A DNA stretch of 64,000 nucleotides from contig NZ_LZGL01000005.1 of assembly GCF_001690685.1 (NCBI RefSeq), positions 1 through 64,000 of the forward strand. Reading direction: 5' to 3'. Source of the stretch: Gilliamella sp. wkB112 (GTDB taxonomy: Bacteria > Pseudomonadota > Gammaproteobacteria > Enterobacterales > Orbaceae). Position numbers and translations under genes: made by a program. The notes under the pieces were generated by a model, which saw only the letters and a list, made by a program, of their open reading frames with translations, had not been told where the DNA came from and did not search any database. Below are positions 29,886-39,781 of the stretch, piece after piece. Positions within the stretch are counted from its first letter, which is position 1, and every line of letters starts with the position of its first letter.

Positions 29886-31349
29886 ATGAATTTTGCTAAT
29901 TTTCGTGAATTCTTAGATTACCTTGAGCAACAAGGTGAATTAAAAAGAATCACTTTTCCTGTTAATCCTTACCTTGAAATGACTGAAATTGCTGATAGAG
30001 TATTACGTTGCGAAGGCCCAGCTTTATTATTCGAAAATCCAGTAGGTTATGATATGCCAGTTCTTTGTAATCTATTTGGTAGCGCTAAACGTGTGGCAAT
30101 TGGAATGGGTCGGCAAAACACTTCACAATTACGTGAAATTGGAGAATTTCTGGCTTTCCTACGCGAACCTGAACCACCCAAAGGAATTCGACAGTTTTTT
30201 AATGTATTACCTAAATACAAACAAGTATTAAATATGCCAGTTAAACACCGTTCATCTGCACCATGTCAGGAAGTAATCTATAAAGATGAAGAGGTGGATT
30301 TAACTCGTTTGCCCATTATGAAATGTTGGCCTGAAGATGTTGCGCCATTGTTAACTTGGGGATTAACCATTACTAAAGGACCTCTAAAAGATCGACAGAA
30401 TGTGGGTGTTTATCGTTTACAATTACTTGGACAAAATAAGTTAATTATGCGTTGGTTGTCACACCGTGGTGGGGCGCTTGATTTTGCAGAGTGGCAACAA
30501 GCTCATCCCAATGAAAAATTTCCGGTGGCTGTAGCAATCGGTGCTGATCCGGCTACAATTTTGGCCGCGGTCACCCCAGTTCCAGATACTTTACCAGAAT
30601 ATGCTTTTGCAGGATTATTGCGAGGTGAACGCACTGAAGTTGTAAAAGCACTGTCCAATGATTTAGATTTACCAGCAACAGCTGAGATTATTCTTGAAGG
30701 TTATATTGAACCGAATGAAACTGCCCCCGAAGGTCCTTATGGCGATCATACGGGGTATTATAATGAAGTTGAAAAATTTGCTGTTTTTACTGTAACTCAT
30801 TTGACTCGTCGTAAAGATGCTATTTACCATTCGACTTATACTGGGCGCCCACCTGATGAACCAGCAATCATGGGATTAGCATTGAATGAGGTATTTATTC
30901 CAATTTTACAAAAGCAATTCCCCGAAATTGTTGATTTTTATTTACCACCAGAAGGGTGTTCTTATCGGATAGCTATTGTGACGATTAAAAAACAATATCC
31001 AGGACATGCTAAACGGGTGATGATGGGGATTTGGTCTTATTTACGCCAATTTATGTACACCAAATTTGTGATTGTATGTGATGATGATATTAATGCTCGC
31101 GATTGGAAAGATGTCATGTGGGCTATTTCAACACGTATGGATCCTCACCGTGATACAACATTTATTGATCATACTCCAATTGATTATCTTGATTTTGCCT
31201 CACCGACATCTGGTTTAGGTTCTAAAATGGGTTTAGATGCAACTAATAAATGGCCAGGTGAAACCGCACGAGAATGGGGAAAAGTTATTAAAAAAGATCC
31301 TGAAATTATTGCTCGGGTGGATAAAATTTGGGATGAACTTGGATTATAG
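29886..31349 (+). CDS. ubiD: UbiD, 3-octaprenyl-4-hydroxybenzoate decarboxylase
   Basis: 487 residues, normal for UbiD. Motifs include [17 protein letters not shown] at the start, the prFMN/metal-binding NVGVYRLQ and the active-site segment [14 protein letters not shown] with the conserved Glu. It decarboxylates the ubiquinone precursor using prenylated FMN made by UbiX. It stands alone with AAGG-containing SD sequence upstream. No rearrangement seen. Confidence 0.95.
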   Translation: MNFANFREFLDYLEQQGELKRITFPVNPYLEMTEIADRVLRCEGPALLFENPVGYDMPVLCNLFGSAKRVAIGMGRQNTSQLREIGEFLAFLREPEPPKGIRQFFNVLPKYKQVLNMPVKHRSSAPCQEVIYKDEEVDLTRLPIMKCWPEDVAPLLTWGLTITKGPLKDRQNVGVYRLQLLGQNKLIMRWLSHRGGALDFAEWQQAHPNEKFPVAVAIGADPATILAAVTPVPDTLPEYAFAGLLRGERTEVVKALSNDLDLPATAEIILEGYIEPNETAPEGPYGDHTGYYNEVEKFAVFTVTHLTRRKDAIYHSTYTGRPPDEPAIMGLALNEVFIPILQKQFPEIVDFYLPPEGCSYRIAIVTIKKQYPGHAKRVMMGIWSYLRQFMYTKFVIVCDDDINARDWKDVMWAISTRMDPHRDTTFIDHTPIDYLDFASPTSGLGSKMGLDATNKWPGETAREWGKVIKKDPEIIARVDKIWDELGL

Positions 31350-31480
31350 TTTATCATTTAATTACTCTACATCTATGTTTCATTATTGACTAAAACTGCA
31401 ATGTTTTTAAAAAACAAAAACTATTCCCATATGATTCATTTATGTATAATTAAAACTTAAGTAAAGATAACCAGATAATT

Positions 31481-32542
31481 ATGAAAAAAATTCAAATTTT
31501 GTTGACTTTGTTGCTAGCTATTTCTGGTAGTGTGATAGCTAGTGAAACCAAAATCCCTTCTGATGCGGAGCTAAACGTTGCAGATCCTAGTGCATTGATT
31601 CCTTCTTTGCGCACATCAGCGGAAAAAGGCGATGCGCAAGCTCAATACTCGCTAGGTAGCATATATCAACAAGGGCTAGGTGTTGAAGTTAATCATATTC
31701 GAGCTTTATTTTGGTATAAAAAAGCTGCTGATCAAGGCTTAGCTAAGGCACAAAATAATGTAGCCTATATGTACCAAAATGGTTTAGGAACAACCCCTGA
31801 TTTAGTTTTAGCATTTAAATATTTCAAATTAGCTGCAGATCAAAATTATGCATTAGCTTTATATAATTTAGGATTAATGTATAAAGATGGAGAAGGAGTA
31901 CAAAAGAATACTGTAACTGCTATTAATTATTTGATAAAGGCAGGAGATAAAGGTATTTATGACGCTTATCTTAATTTGGGAATTATGTACTTTTTTGGTG
32001 ATGGTGTAAAACAAGATCGCATGGTTGCAGCAGATTGGTTTAGTAAAGCCGCTAAAAATAACGATCCGGAAGCCCAATATTATCTGGGATTGATGTCAGA
32101 ATATGGCGATGGTTTAACTAAGGACTATGTTGCCGCAAATTATTTTTATACCCAAGCTGCAGAAAATGGATATGTGTTGGCTATGTATAATTTAGGGATT
32201 ATGTTTGCAACAGGTACAGGGACTAAACCTGACAATGTTCAAGCGGCACATTGGTTTACTAAAGCAGCTGAGGCAGGTAATGCTGATGCTCAATATAATA
32301 TTGGTGTGATGTACGAAGTCGGTGGCGGTGTACCGAAAGATGCTAAAAAGGCTGTTGAATGGTATACAAAAGCTGCCGAACAAGGTAGTGTCGATGCACA
32401 ATATAATTTAGCTATTAAATATTTAGAAGGTGAAGGCATTGAAAAAAATAAAAACCGTGCTGTGTATTGGTTTACAAAAGCGGCAGAACAAGGTGATCCA
32501 GATGCTAAAGCTTATTTAGATGAATTATTGAAAGACAAATAA
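31481..32542 (+). CDS. Secreted Sel1-repeat protein
   Basis: 353 residues: a signal peptide (cleavage after VIAS, about residue 21) followed by about eight 36-residue Sel1-like repeats of the form A-x-AQYNLG-x-MY-x-G-x-GV-x-KD-x-KA-x-WY-x-KAAEQG. Such proteins act as periplasmic or surface scaffolds, and some work in host interaction or stress signalling. The specific partner is unknown. It is followed by a bidirectional terminator shared with ppc. Confidence 0.9.
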   Translation: MKKIQILLTLLLAISGSVIASETKIPSDAELNVADPSALIPSLRTSAEKGDAQAQYSLGSIYQQGLGVEVNHIRALFWYKKAADQGLAKAQNNVAYMYQNGLGTTPDLVLAFKYFKLAADQNYALALYNLGLMYKDGEGVQKNTVTAINYLIKAGDKGIYDAYLNLGIMYFFGDGVKQDRMVAADWFSKAAKNNDPEAQYYLGLMSEYGDGLTKDYVAANYFYTQAAENGYVLAMYNLGIMFATGTGTKPDNVQAAHWFTKAAEAGNADAQYNIGVMYEVGGGVPKDAKKAVEWYTKAAEQGSVDAQYNLAIKYLEGEGIEKNKNRAVYWFTKAAEQGDPDAKAYLDELLKDK

Positions 32543-32565
32543 AAAAGGACAAATGTCCTTTTTTT
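32541..32565. terminator. Bidirectional terminator between the sel1 gene and ppc
   Basis: AAAAAAGGAC and GTCCTTTTTT form a perfect 10-bp stem with an AAAT loop. T runs face both directions, so it can stop transcripts of both convergent genes. Confidence 0.85.
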
Positions 32566-32577
32566 GTATACTTTATT

Positions 32578-35223
32578 TTAACCTGAATTACGCATACCAG
32601 CTGCAATTCCTGAAATAGTGATCATCAAACCTTGCTCTACTGTAATATTCTCATCATCATGGCTATGCCGTGAACGGTTTAATAATTCTACTTGTAGCAA
32701 GTTTAATGGCTCAATATAGGTATTACGTAAAGCAACTGATTCAGCAATCCACGGCAAGTCAGCCATCAAACTAATGTCATCAGTAATACTCAATACAGTG
32801 TTGATATCTTGAGTTAACAAATTGCGTAATTCTTCACCAAGTGGCCACATAGCAGGTTCTACTAATCGTTGTTCATAATATTCATGAATGTTGGGATCAG
32901 CTTTAGCATATACCATCTCAAGCATACCTAAACGTGCATTAAAGAATGGCCATTTATGATACATTTCTTGCAGAAGGGCTTTTTGTCCTTTCTCAATGAC
33001 AAATTTTAAAGCATCTCCTGCACCAAGCCAAGATGGCATCATTAAACGATTTTGCGTCCAAGCAAAAATCCATGGAATCGCACGTAAGCTTTCTATACCA
33101 CCGCCAGTTCGTCGTTTTTGTGGTCTTGAGCCAAGAGGTAATCTGCCTAATTCAGCTTCAGGAGTAACAGATCTAAAATAATTAACAAATTCTGGACGTT
33201 CACGTACATAGCTACGATAACATTGGCAGGAAATATCTGACATTTCATCCATTATAGATCGCCATGCTTGTTTAGGTTCAGGTGGCGGCAATAAATTTGC
33301 TTGTAAAATAGCTGAGGCATATAGCATTAAGCTACTTAATGCAACTTCCGGTAAACCAAGTTTGAAACGGATCATTTCCCCTTGTTCTGTAACTCTCAAT
33401 CCACCTTTTAACGATCCTGGTGGTTGTGAAAGTAATGCCGCATGAGCTGGAGCGCCACCACGACCAATCGAACCACCACGGCCATGGAATAGCACCAGAT
33501 TAATATTATATTGATTGAATAAATTTACTAACTCTTCTTGTGATCGATATTGTGCCCACGATGCAGCAAGTGAACCAGCATCTTTGGCGGAGTCAGAGTA
33601 GCCGATCATTACCATCTGTTTGCCTTGGATCTTATCGCGATACCAAGGAATATCCAATAGCCTTTGCATTACTGTTTTAGCATTATTTAAGTCATCTAAT
33701 GTTTCAAATAATGGTGCTACCGGGATATTTTTTTCACAATTTACAATTTTAAGAAGTAAGTAAACCGCTAGAATATCAGAAGGAGCTTTCGCCATGGAAA
33801 TAACATAAGCGGCGATTGATTCTTCTCCTGCCTTTTTTATTACTCGACAAGTATCTAACACTTCTTGAACCATAGCATCAGGTTGCCAATTATAGGGTAA
33901 TAAAGGGCGATTAGATTGTAACTCAGTCAATAAAAATTCTTGTTTTTCTTGTTCTGACCAAGAGGCATAGCTGCCTAAATTAAGTTCTTTAGTTAAGGCA
34001 TCTAATGCTTCAGTGTGCACAGAACTATCTTGGCGAATATCTAGTCTTACTAATTGTAAACCAAAACTTTTTATGCGGCGTAACGTATCTAATAGAGGTC
34101 CATGAGCGATAGTCGACATACCATTGTCAATTAATGATTGGTAACAGGTATAAAGTGGAGTCCATAATTGTTCATTCTTAACTAAAATGTCAGTTGGAGC
34201 TAACACTTGCTCATTATTAAGTAACGATACAATATAGCTATGCGTTTTCACCAGACGAGATCGCAGTTGCTTCATTACTGCTCTATAAGGTTCAGATGCT
34301 AATTTATTCGGTTCATCTAATAGATTAATAACAGATTGACTACATTCTGTCATTGATAATTCACGAACTAATATTTGAATGTCAGCTAAAAATAATTCAA
34401 TGGCTTTCAAACGAGCCTGTAACATCACTTTGCTAGTGACTTTGGCTGTAACATTTGGGTTACCATCGCGATCTCCACCCATCCACGAAGTAAATTTAAC
34501 TGGAACATGATCAACTGGTAATTGTTCATCAAAAGCATCAACTAATTGATCGTTAAACTCACGTAAAAATAGTGGTACACCTTCCCATAAACTGTCTTCA
34601 ATAACCGAAAACCCCCATTTAGCTTCATCTATAGGAGTAGGGCGTTTTTTACGAATTTCATCGGTATACCATGCTTGGCATACAAGTTGTTTTAAGCGAC
34701 GCATAATTCGATCTACTTCATAGTCAGCTAAATCGTTATGATCCAGTTGTGATAGACAACTATTAATAGCGGTATAAGTATTAATCATGGTTCGACGATT
34801 AATTTCTGTAGGATGAGCAGTTAATACCAGTTCAATGGATAAATCTTGAATTGCTTGGTAAATAGCTTCCTTGGAAAAATTTAGATTTTTTAGTGTACTA
34901 AATAATTCCTTCATTTTTTGAGGACTATTAGATGCTTCCCCATGCGGTGAAATGCCATAATATTCAGCCGCAGTATTAACCAAATTTAAAAATTGATTAA
35001 ATGCACGAGCAACATGTAATAAGTCCTCATCATTAAGATTTTGAATTAATTTCAATAGTTCATTATGAGCTTGTTTATTACCTTGCTGGGCTGATTTTGA
35101 CAACTGCCTAACCCGCTCTACTAATTCAAATGTTTCATTACCCGTAGCACGTTTAATTGCATCACCGAGTAAAGTACCTAACATATTGACGTTGCTTCGC
35201 ATAGAAGAGTATTGAATATTCAT
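32578..35223 (-). CDS. ppc: Phosphoenolpyruvate carboxylase
   Basis: 881 residues (E. coli 883). Catalytic motifs are [13 protein letters not shown] near residue 135, the bicarbonate/PEP segment [34 protein letters not shown] and the Gly-rich [16 protein letters not shown]. The C-terminal [10 protein letters not shown] inhibitory-site end is conserved. It makes oxaloacetate from PEP and bicarbonate, which would feed the citrate synthase encoded 11 kb away. Confidence 0.97.
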   Translation of the reverse strand: MNIQYSSMRSNVNMLGTLLGDAIKRATGNETFELVERVRQLSKSAQQGNKQAHNELLKLIQNLNDEDLLHVARAFNQFLNLVNTAAEYYGISPHGEASNSPQKMKELFSTLKNLNFSKEAIYQAIQDLSIELVLTAHPTEINRRTMINTYTAINSCLSQLDHNDLADYEVDRIMRRLKQLVCQAWYTDEIRKKRPTPIDEAKWGFSVIEDSLWEGVPLFLREFNDQLVDAFDEQLPVDHVPVKFTSWMGGDRDGNPNVTAKVTSKVMLQARLKAIELFLADIQILVRELSMTECSQSVINLLDEPNKLASEPYRAVMKQLRSRLVKTHSYIVSLLNNEQVLAPTDILVKNEQLWTPLYTCYQSLIDNGMSTIAHGPLLDTLRRIKSFGLQLVRLDIRQDSSVHTEALDALTKELNLGSYASWSEQEKQEFLLTELQSNRPLLPYNWQPDAMVQEVLDTCRVIKKAGEESIAAYVISMAKAPSDILAVYLLLKIVNCEKNIPVAPLFETLDDLNNAKTVMQRLLDIPWYRDKIQGKQMVMIGYSDSAKDAGSLAASWAQYRSQEELVNLFNQYNINLVLFHGRGGSIGRGGAPAHAALLSQPPGSLKGGLRVTEQGEMIRFKLGLPEVALSSLMLYASAILQANLLPPPEPKQAWRSIMDEMSDISCQCYRSYVRERPEFVNYFRSVTPEAELGRLPLGSRPQKRRTGGGIESLRAIPWIFAWTQNRLMMPSWLGAGDALKFVIEKGQKALLQEMYHKWPFFNARLGMLEMVYAKADPNIHEYYEQRLVEPAMWPLGEELRNLLTQDINTVLSITDDISLMADLPWIAESVALRNTYIEPLNLLQVELLNRSRHSHDDENITVEQGLMITISGIAAGMRNSG

Positions 35224-35574
35224 TGTATTCTCGTTGTGTTTTTATTATAGCTAAGCAACTTTAAGCAAAATTATTAAGGCGTTAATCTAAAGTTGTTTAA
35301 TTATAAAAAGTGGTTAATTTAGCAAATTATATATACTTTATAACAATGTGATTGTTAGGTTAAATCATAAAATTTTATATTATTAACTTGTATAATTGGT
35401 TTTAGTTATAAGAACTAAATAAATATACTAAAACATACATTAAATCTAAAATATTTTTTTCAAAAAAATTTTCATAAGTATTGGTTTTTTATGAAGACAA
35501 ATCATCAGTAAACTGTATCTTGTAGTGATTTGGGTATATACTATCAACATGATAAATGTAAGTTAGGTTATTTA
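35224..35574. other. 351-bp AT-rich region between ppc and nuoJ
   Basis: No gene is visible. In particular, no remnant of nuoI or nuoH, which normally precede nuoJ, could be recognised. It should contain the divergent promoters of ppc and the nuoJKLMN operon. The open frame from 35530 to nuoJ's probable start at 35575 looks like leader sequence. Confidence 0.55.
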
Positions 35575-36066
35575 ATGAACATTGTTTTTTATATCGCGTC
35601 GATTATAGCAATCTTCGCTAGTATAAAAGTGATTAGTAGCTTACGTGTAGATAAGGCTATTTTATATCTGGTTATATCGTTTTTTGCATCAGCTTTAATA
35701 TTTATTCTTCTTGATACTTATTTTTCGGCTATTTTATATATTATTTTATTTATCGGTGGTACAGTTACCTTGTTTTTATCGGTGGCAACTATTCTCCAAA
35801 TTCGTATTGATAATATTGAACAAGGTAAGCATGGCATAAGTCCTAAAATTTGGTTAGGTCCACTGATCCTAGCTTTTATTTTATTAGTTGTGCTTCTTTA
35901 TGCAGTAGTGAGCACTGACTATTCAAACTTGAAACAAGCAAATGATTCGTTGCACGAAATGTCATTAAACTCGTATATTTTGATTATTGAGTTAGTCGGT
36001 TTTTTATTATTAGGTGCGGTAGTAATTACTTATCATTTTATGCATCGCCTGTTATCGGAGAAGTAA
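35575..36066 (+). CDS. nuoJ: NuoJ-like complex I membrane subunit
   Basis: About 163 residues with five hydrophobic segments, starting at the ATG at 35575 (AGG 7 nt upstream; the frame is open from 35530). It is first in a J-K-L-M-N run, the standard order. In E. coli the TM3 segment reads GALEIIVYAGAIMVLF; here the aligned part is AILYIILFIGGTVTLF. The conserved Glu55 is therefore Tyr and Tyr59 is Phe. NuoJ links the quinone site to the antiporter-like subunits, so these changes may affect coupling. Assignment rests on order, length and the TM3 pattern. Confidence 0.82.
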   Translation: MNIVFYIASIIAIFASIKVISSLRVDKAILYLVISFFASALIFILLDTYFSAILYIILFIGGTVTLFLSVATILQIRIDNIEQGKHGISPKIWLGPLILAFILLVVLLYAVVSTDYSNLKQANDSLHEMSLNSYILIIELVGFLLLGAVVITYHFMHRLLSEK

Positions 36067-36067
36067 T

Positions 36068-36370
36068 ATGATACCACTCATGTATTGCCTTATCTTTGCT
36101 GCTATTTTATTTGTGATTGGATTATTAGGTATAATGATTCGCCGTAATCTTTACTTTTTATTACTCAGTTTCATGATAATGAGTAACGGTGCGATTATTG
36201 CGTTAGTTGCAGCTAGTAGTTATTGGCAACAATCTGATGGGCAAGTACTTGCTATCATAGCAGTCATTGCTGTGTTAGCCGAAATTTGTGTAGGGCTTGC
36301 TTTACTTGTTAAATTAATTTACCGACGTAAAATCTTTAATATTGATTCACTGAGTGAAATGAAAGGATGA
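36068..36370 (+). CDS. nuoK: NuoK complex I membrane subunit with Glu36 replaced by Met
   Basis: 100 residues, the same length as E. coli NuoK. It aligns end to end with it: MIPL start, AAILFV, GIMIRRNL, SYW-Q-DGQV and SEMKG end. Two membrane Glu residues are needed for proton pumping in E. coli NuoK. Glu72 is present (VLAEICVGLAL). The position of Glu36 is Met (LLSFMIMSNG; codon at 36173-36175). It starts 2 nt after nuoJ and overlaps nuoL by 4 nt. Confidence 0.93.
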   Translation: MIPLMYCLIFAAILFVIGLLGIMIRRNLYFLLLSFMIMSNGAIIALVAASSYWQQSDGQVLAIIAVIAVLAEICVGLALLVKLIYRRKIFNIDSLSEMKG

Positions 36371-38214
36371 ATTTACTTTATTTAACTATTATTGTTCCAT
36401 TGATCTCCTTTTTGTTATTACTTAGCTTAGGGAGACATATTCGCTCAATTAATATCATAATTATTGGTATTAGTACTATGCTAATGATTATGCTAATTAC
36501 CATTTTTTCCTGTATTGATTTTAGTAAAAATACGGTTCCAGATATGTCATTAGTTTATACTAGACCATTGTGGAATTGGTTTTCCGTTGGTGATTTTGTA
36601 GTTCCCATTTCATTGACATTGGATGGCTTATCTCTGACTTTTTTAGTGTTAATTGCTTTCTTTGGTTTTTTAATCTATTTTTTTGCGGCTTGTTACTTAA
36701 CCTCTAGAAAAGAGATTTATACATTTTATGCCTATAGTAATTTATTAATTGCTAGTATGTTGACCATTGTTTTAGTTGACAATCTTTTGGTTATGTTAAT
36801 TGGTTGGGAAGGAGTGAGTATAAGTACTTACTTACTTATTGGCATTTATTATAAGCAAGTCCGTAACGGTTATGCTGCGGTTAAAGCATTTGTTATTATG
36901 CATTTAACTGATATCTTTTTAATTATTGGTATTTTCCTGCTGTATCAAACTGTAGAAACTTTAAATATTCGTGATGTATTAACCCAAGCACATGATAATT
37001 TAGCGGTTGATTCCGACATTATATTTTGGATCACCTTAATGTTATTTCTGGGGGCTATGAGTAAGTCAGCACTTTTCCCTATGCACTCATGGTTTGCGGA
37101 AACAACATTAGCGCCAATGCCAGCAGTAGCTTTAATGCAATCTTCAACTGTTATATTGGCTGGGGTTTATTTAATATTAAGATTAAATAATCTATTTATG
37201 ATGTCTAGCGATATACTAACTGTAATGACCTTAATTTCGTCATTAACTCTGTTATTTGCCAGCACGATTGCGCTAGTTCAATATGATATTAAACGTATTG
37301 TCACTTATACTAATTTAGCGCAAATCAGTTACCTTTTTTATGCATTTGCTACCGAAAATTGGAATCTATCATTAAACTGTTTGATTAACTATGCTGTTAC
37401 TAGCACATTACTTACTTTATCGACTGCTATTTTAATAAAAAAATGTCAAGGTGAACGCGATATTAGTAAATTAGGTGGTTTAATCAACAATTTTCCTATT
37501 TTGTATAGTATCTTTTTATTAATCATGCTGTCGTTAAGTGCAATGCCTTGGATATCTGCATCTTTTTATGTTAAAGGCGATATCATTTGGGGATTAATGG
37601 CAGAGGAAAATTTAGTTGCAGGTACCATAGGTTTACTTGGAGTTTTATTATCCAGTTTAAATATTTGGCGATTAATTTTTATGGTATTTTACCATAAACA
37701 AAGAATTTACCATTTTACCAAGACTAAATGGATAGCTTATTGCCCTATTTTTATCTTACTGATTTTTACAACAGCCTTGTTCATTTATTTCCCTTTACCA
37801 ATTCAAGGAGTTATTCCAATTGCTGATTTAGACACTAATGGTCAGTTATCCTTTCAACTTCTGTTAGCGGCGGTGACTTTATTAAGTTTTCTTATTGCTT
37901 ATTTATTGTATGCACATCCAAATAGTGAAGTGCAAGAGGTATTAAATACTCCAATAGTCAAATTCTTAGTGCGATTATGTTGTGGTGATTGGCGGTTTGA
38001 TTTTTTACTAAATACTATATTTGTTAAACCTTATATCTACTTAGCTAATGTCTTTAAACGAGACCCTTTAGCTATGTGGGATGATTGGATTATATGGGGA
38101 ATCAAAAAAATAAATTCGTATATCGTCAACCTAGAAAATGGGCAACTAAGATGGTATATGGTATCGATGGTAATAGGTAGCATTATTATCTTGATGTTAC
38201 TGATTTTTATTTGA
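36367..38214 (+). CDS. nuoL: NuoL complex I antiporter-like subunit
   Basis: 615 residues (E. coli 613), with about 16 membrane segments including a C-terminal lateral helix. WEGVSISTYLLIG keeps Glu144, GAMSKSALFP keeps Lys229 and SFYVKGDII keeps Lys399. Other path residues look altered. PMPAVALMQSSTV has Gln at the usual His254. In the TM11-12 region LNCLINYAVTSTLL has Cys, Tyr and Ser where E. coli has His334, His338 and Lys342. It should form the distal proton channel of complex I if assembled. Confidence 0.92.
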   Translation: MNLLYLTIIVPLISFLLLLSLGRHIRSINIIIIGISTMLMIMLITIFSCIDFSKNTVPDMSLVYTRPLWNWFSVGDFVVPISLTLDGLSLTFLVLIAFFGFLIYFFAACYLTSRKEIYTFYAYSNLLIASMLTIVLVDNLLVMLIGWEGVSISTYLLIGIYYKQVRNGYAAVKAFVIMHLTDIFLIIGIFLLYQTVETLNIRDVLTQAHDNLAVDSDIIFWITLMLFLGAMSKSALFPMHSWFAETTLAPMPAVALMQSSTVILAGVYLILRLNNLFMMSSDILTVMTLISSLTLLFASTIALVQYDIKRIVTYTNLAQISYLFYAFATENWNLSLNCLINYAVTSTLLTLSTAILIKKCQGERDISKLGGLINNFPILYSIFLLIMLSLSAMPWISASFYVKGDIIWGLMAEENLVAGTIGLLGVLLSSLNIWRLIFMVFYHKQRIYHFTKTKWIAYCPIFILLIFTTALFIYFPLPIQGVIPIADLDTNGQLSFQLLLAAVTLLSFLIAYLLYAHPNSEVQEVLNTPIVKFLVRLCCGDWRFDFLLNTIFVKPYIYLANVFKRDPLAMWDDWIIWGIKKINSYIVNLENGQLRWYMVSMVIGSIIILMLLIFI

Positions 38215-38231
38215 TTAAGGTGTGATTTTTC

Positions 38232-39776
38232 ATGTTGCTGTGGCTTGTTTTCTTACCCGTAATCGGCGGACTTATTGGATGGTTATGCCATGTATTTTTA
38301 CAACGGATAGTAAACTCTGTAAATATCCAAGTTCGGTGGTATAAGTTACCAATAGTCGTAGCCTTTATAACCATTGTCATTACATTACTAATAGCGATTA
38401 ATTTATGGATAGAAGCTATAGATGTTTTACAACAAGGAACCAATTGGATAGATGAAGTAAATATTGAGTGGATCCCATTGCTTGGCATACAATTTCATCT
38501 GGTTTTAGATGGATTTTCATTATTAATGATAACCGCAACACTCTTTATTGTGATGTTGACGATTATTTATTCTATTAAAGAAAATTTAGGTAATTTAGGG
38601 CTGTTTTATCTATGCATTTTATTTATGACATCGGCAGTAATGATGTTATTTGTGATAACTGATCTTTTTTTACTATTCTTTTTTTGGGAAGCAGTCGCAA
38701 TTCCAATCTATTTCTTGATTTCATTATGGGGAAGGCGAGACTCAAGTTCACAATTGCGTTTTAATGGCGCAAGTAAGTTTTTGATTTATACCCAAATTAG
38801 TAGTTTATTAATGTTAGTATCTATAGTTTCGTTAGCTTTAATAAATTGGAATTTAACTAATACTTGGACATTTGATTATCAAATTTTAACTAAAACACCT
38901 ATCTCCAGTTACACAGAGTTTTTATTAATGTTAGGTTTTTTGGCCGCTTTTATAGTGCGTATACCATTTGTACCATTTCATAATTGGTTTATCGAAGCGC
39001 ATATTGAGTCCTCTACAACCGGATCTATGATGATAAGTGGTTTGTTACTAAATACAGCAACATTTTGTTTATTACGTTTTGTTATTCCGCTATTTCCCAA
39101 TGCATCTCTGATGATTATGCCATTAATGTTGTTGCTGGCTTTATTTACAATAATTTATGCCGCTTTATTAACATTTAATCAGACCGATATAAAAAAAATA
39201 ATAGCCTATGTTCATATAGCTTTAATGGGATTTGTAACAGCTATTATTTATAGTGGTTCTATACTTGCTTATCAAGGAGTGGTGATTCAGATGATTGCCA
39301 TTAACTTGGCTATAGTGGGCATGTTTATTATAAGTGGATTATTAGTAGAGTGTTATTCTACTCGTAATATTAGTCAGTTTACAGGACTCAAGGAGCATGT
39401 TAGATACCTTTCCTCGTTTTCATTATTCTTTATACTGGCTGTTTTAGGAATTCCCGGTACTGCTAATTTTATTGGTAATTATATGATGTTACTAGGTAGT
39501 TATACTTCATTCTATTTTTATTCAATTTTATTAGTGATTGGCCTATTATTGTTGTCGATTTCATTTATTATCCGTATGCAACCTATTTTTTATGGCGTAG
39601 TTGATAATGGCACCATTACCAAACGGTTGCTTAGTAAAAAGGATATTTTGTTGTTAACCAGCATATTATTTGTACTTATTTTTATTGGTTTATACCCGCA
39701 GTTGATTCTAGATATGTCCTATTCCGTTATGAATCAAATACAACAATATATAATTTCAGAACGAATGGGAGAGTAA
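38232..39776 (+). CDS. nuoM: NuoM complex I antiporter-like subunit with altered proton path
   Basis: 514 residues (E. coli 509), about 14 membrane segments. Family motifs are FFFWEAVAIPIYFLISLWG (Glu144 kept) and FVPFHNWFIEAH. Compared with E. coli, Lys234 is Arg (AFIVRIP), Lys265 is Asn (LLLNTAT), the His322 position is Ala (IAYVHIALMGF), His348 is Ile (IQMIAINLA) and Glu407 is Asn (NFIGNYMM). Lys234, Lys265 and Glu407 form the hydrophilic axis in the membrane centre. The frame is intact with no stops, so the gene is being kept. Confidence 0.92.
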   Translation: MLLWLVFLPVIGGLIGWLCHVFLQRIVNSVNIQVRWYKLPIVVAFITIVITLLIAINLWIEAIDVLQQGTNWIDEVNIEWIPLLGIQFHLVLDGFSLLMITATLFIVMLTIIYSIKENLGNLGLFYLCILFMTSAVMMLFVITDLFLLFFFWEAVAIPIYFLISLWGRRDSSSQLRFNGASKFLIYTQISSLLMLVSIVSLALINWNLTNTWTFDYQILTKTPISSYTEFLLMLGFLAAFIVRIPFVPFHNWFIEAHIESSTTGSMMISGLLLNTATFCLLRFVIPLFPNASLMIMPLMLLLALFTIIYAALLTFNQTDIKKIIAYVHIALMGFVTAIIYSGSILAYQGVVIQMIAINLAIVGMFIISGLLVECYSTRNISQFTGLKEHVRYLSSFSLFFILAVLGIPGTANFIGNYMMLLGSYTSFYFYSILLVIGLLLLSISFIIRMQPIFYGVVDNGTITKRLLSKKDILLLTSILFVLIFIGLYPQLILDMSYSVMNQIQQYIISERMGE

Positions 39777-39781
39777 AGCAT

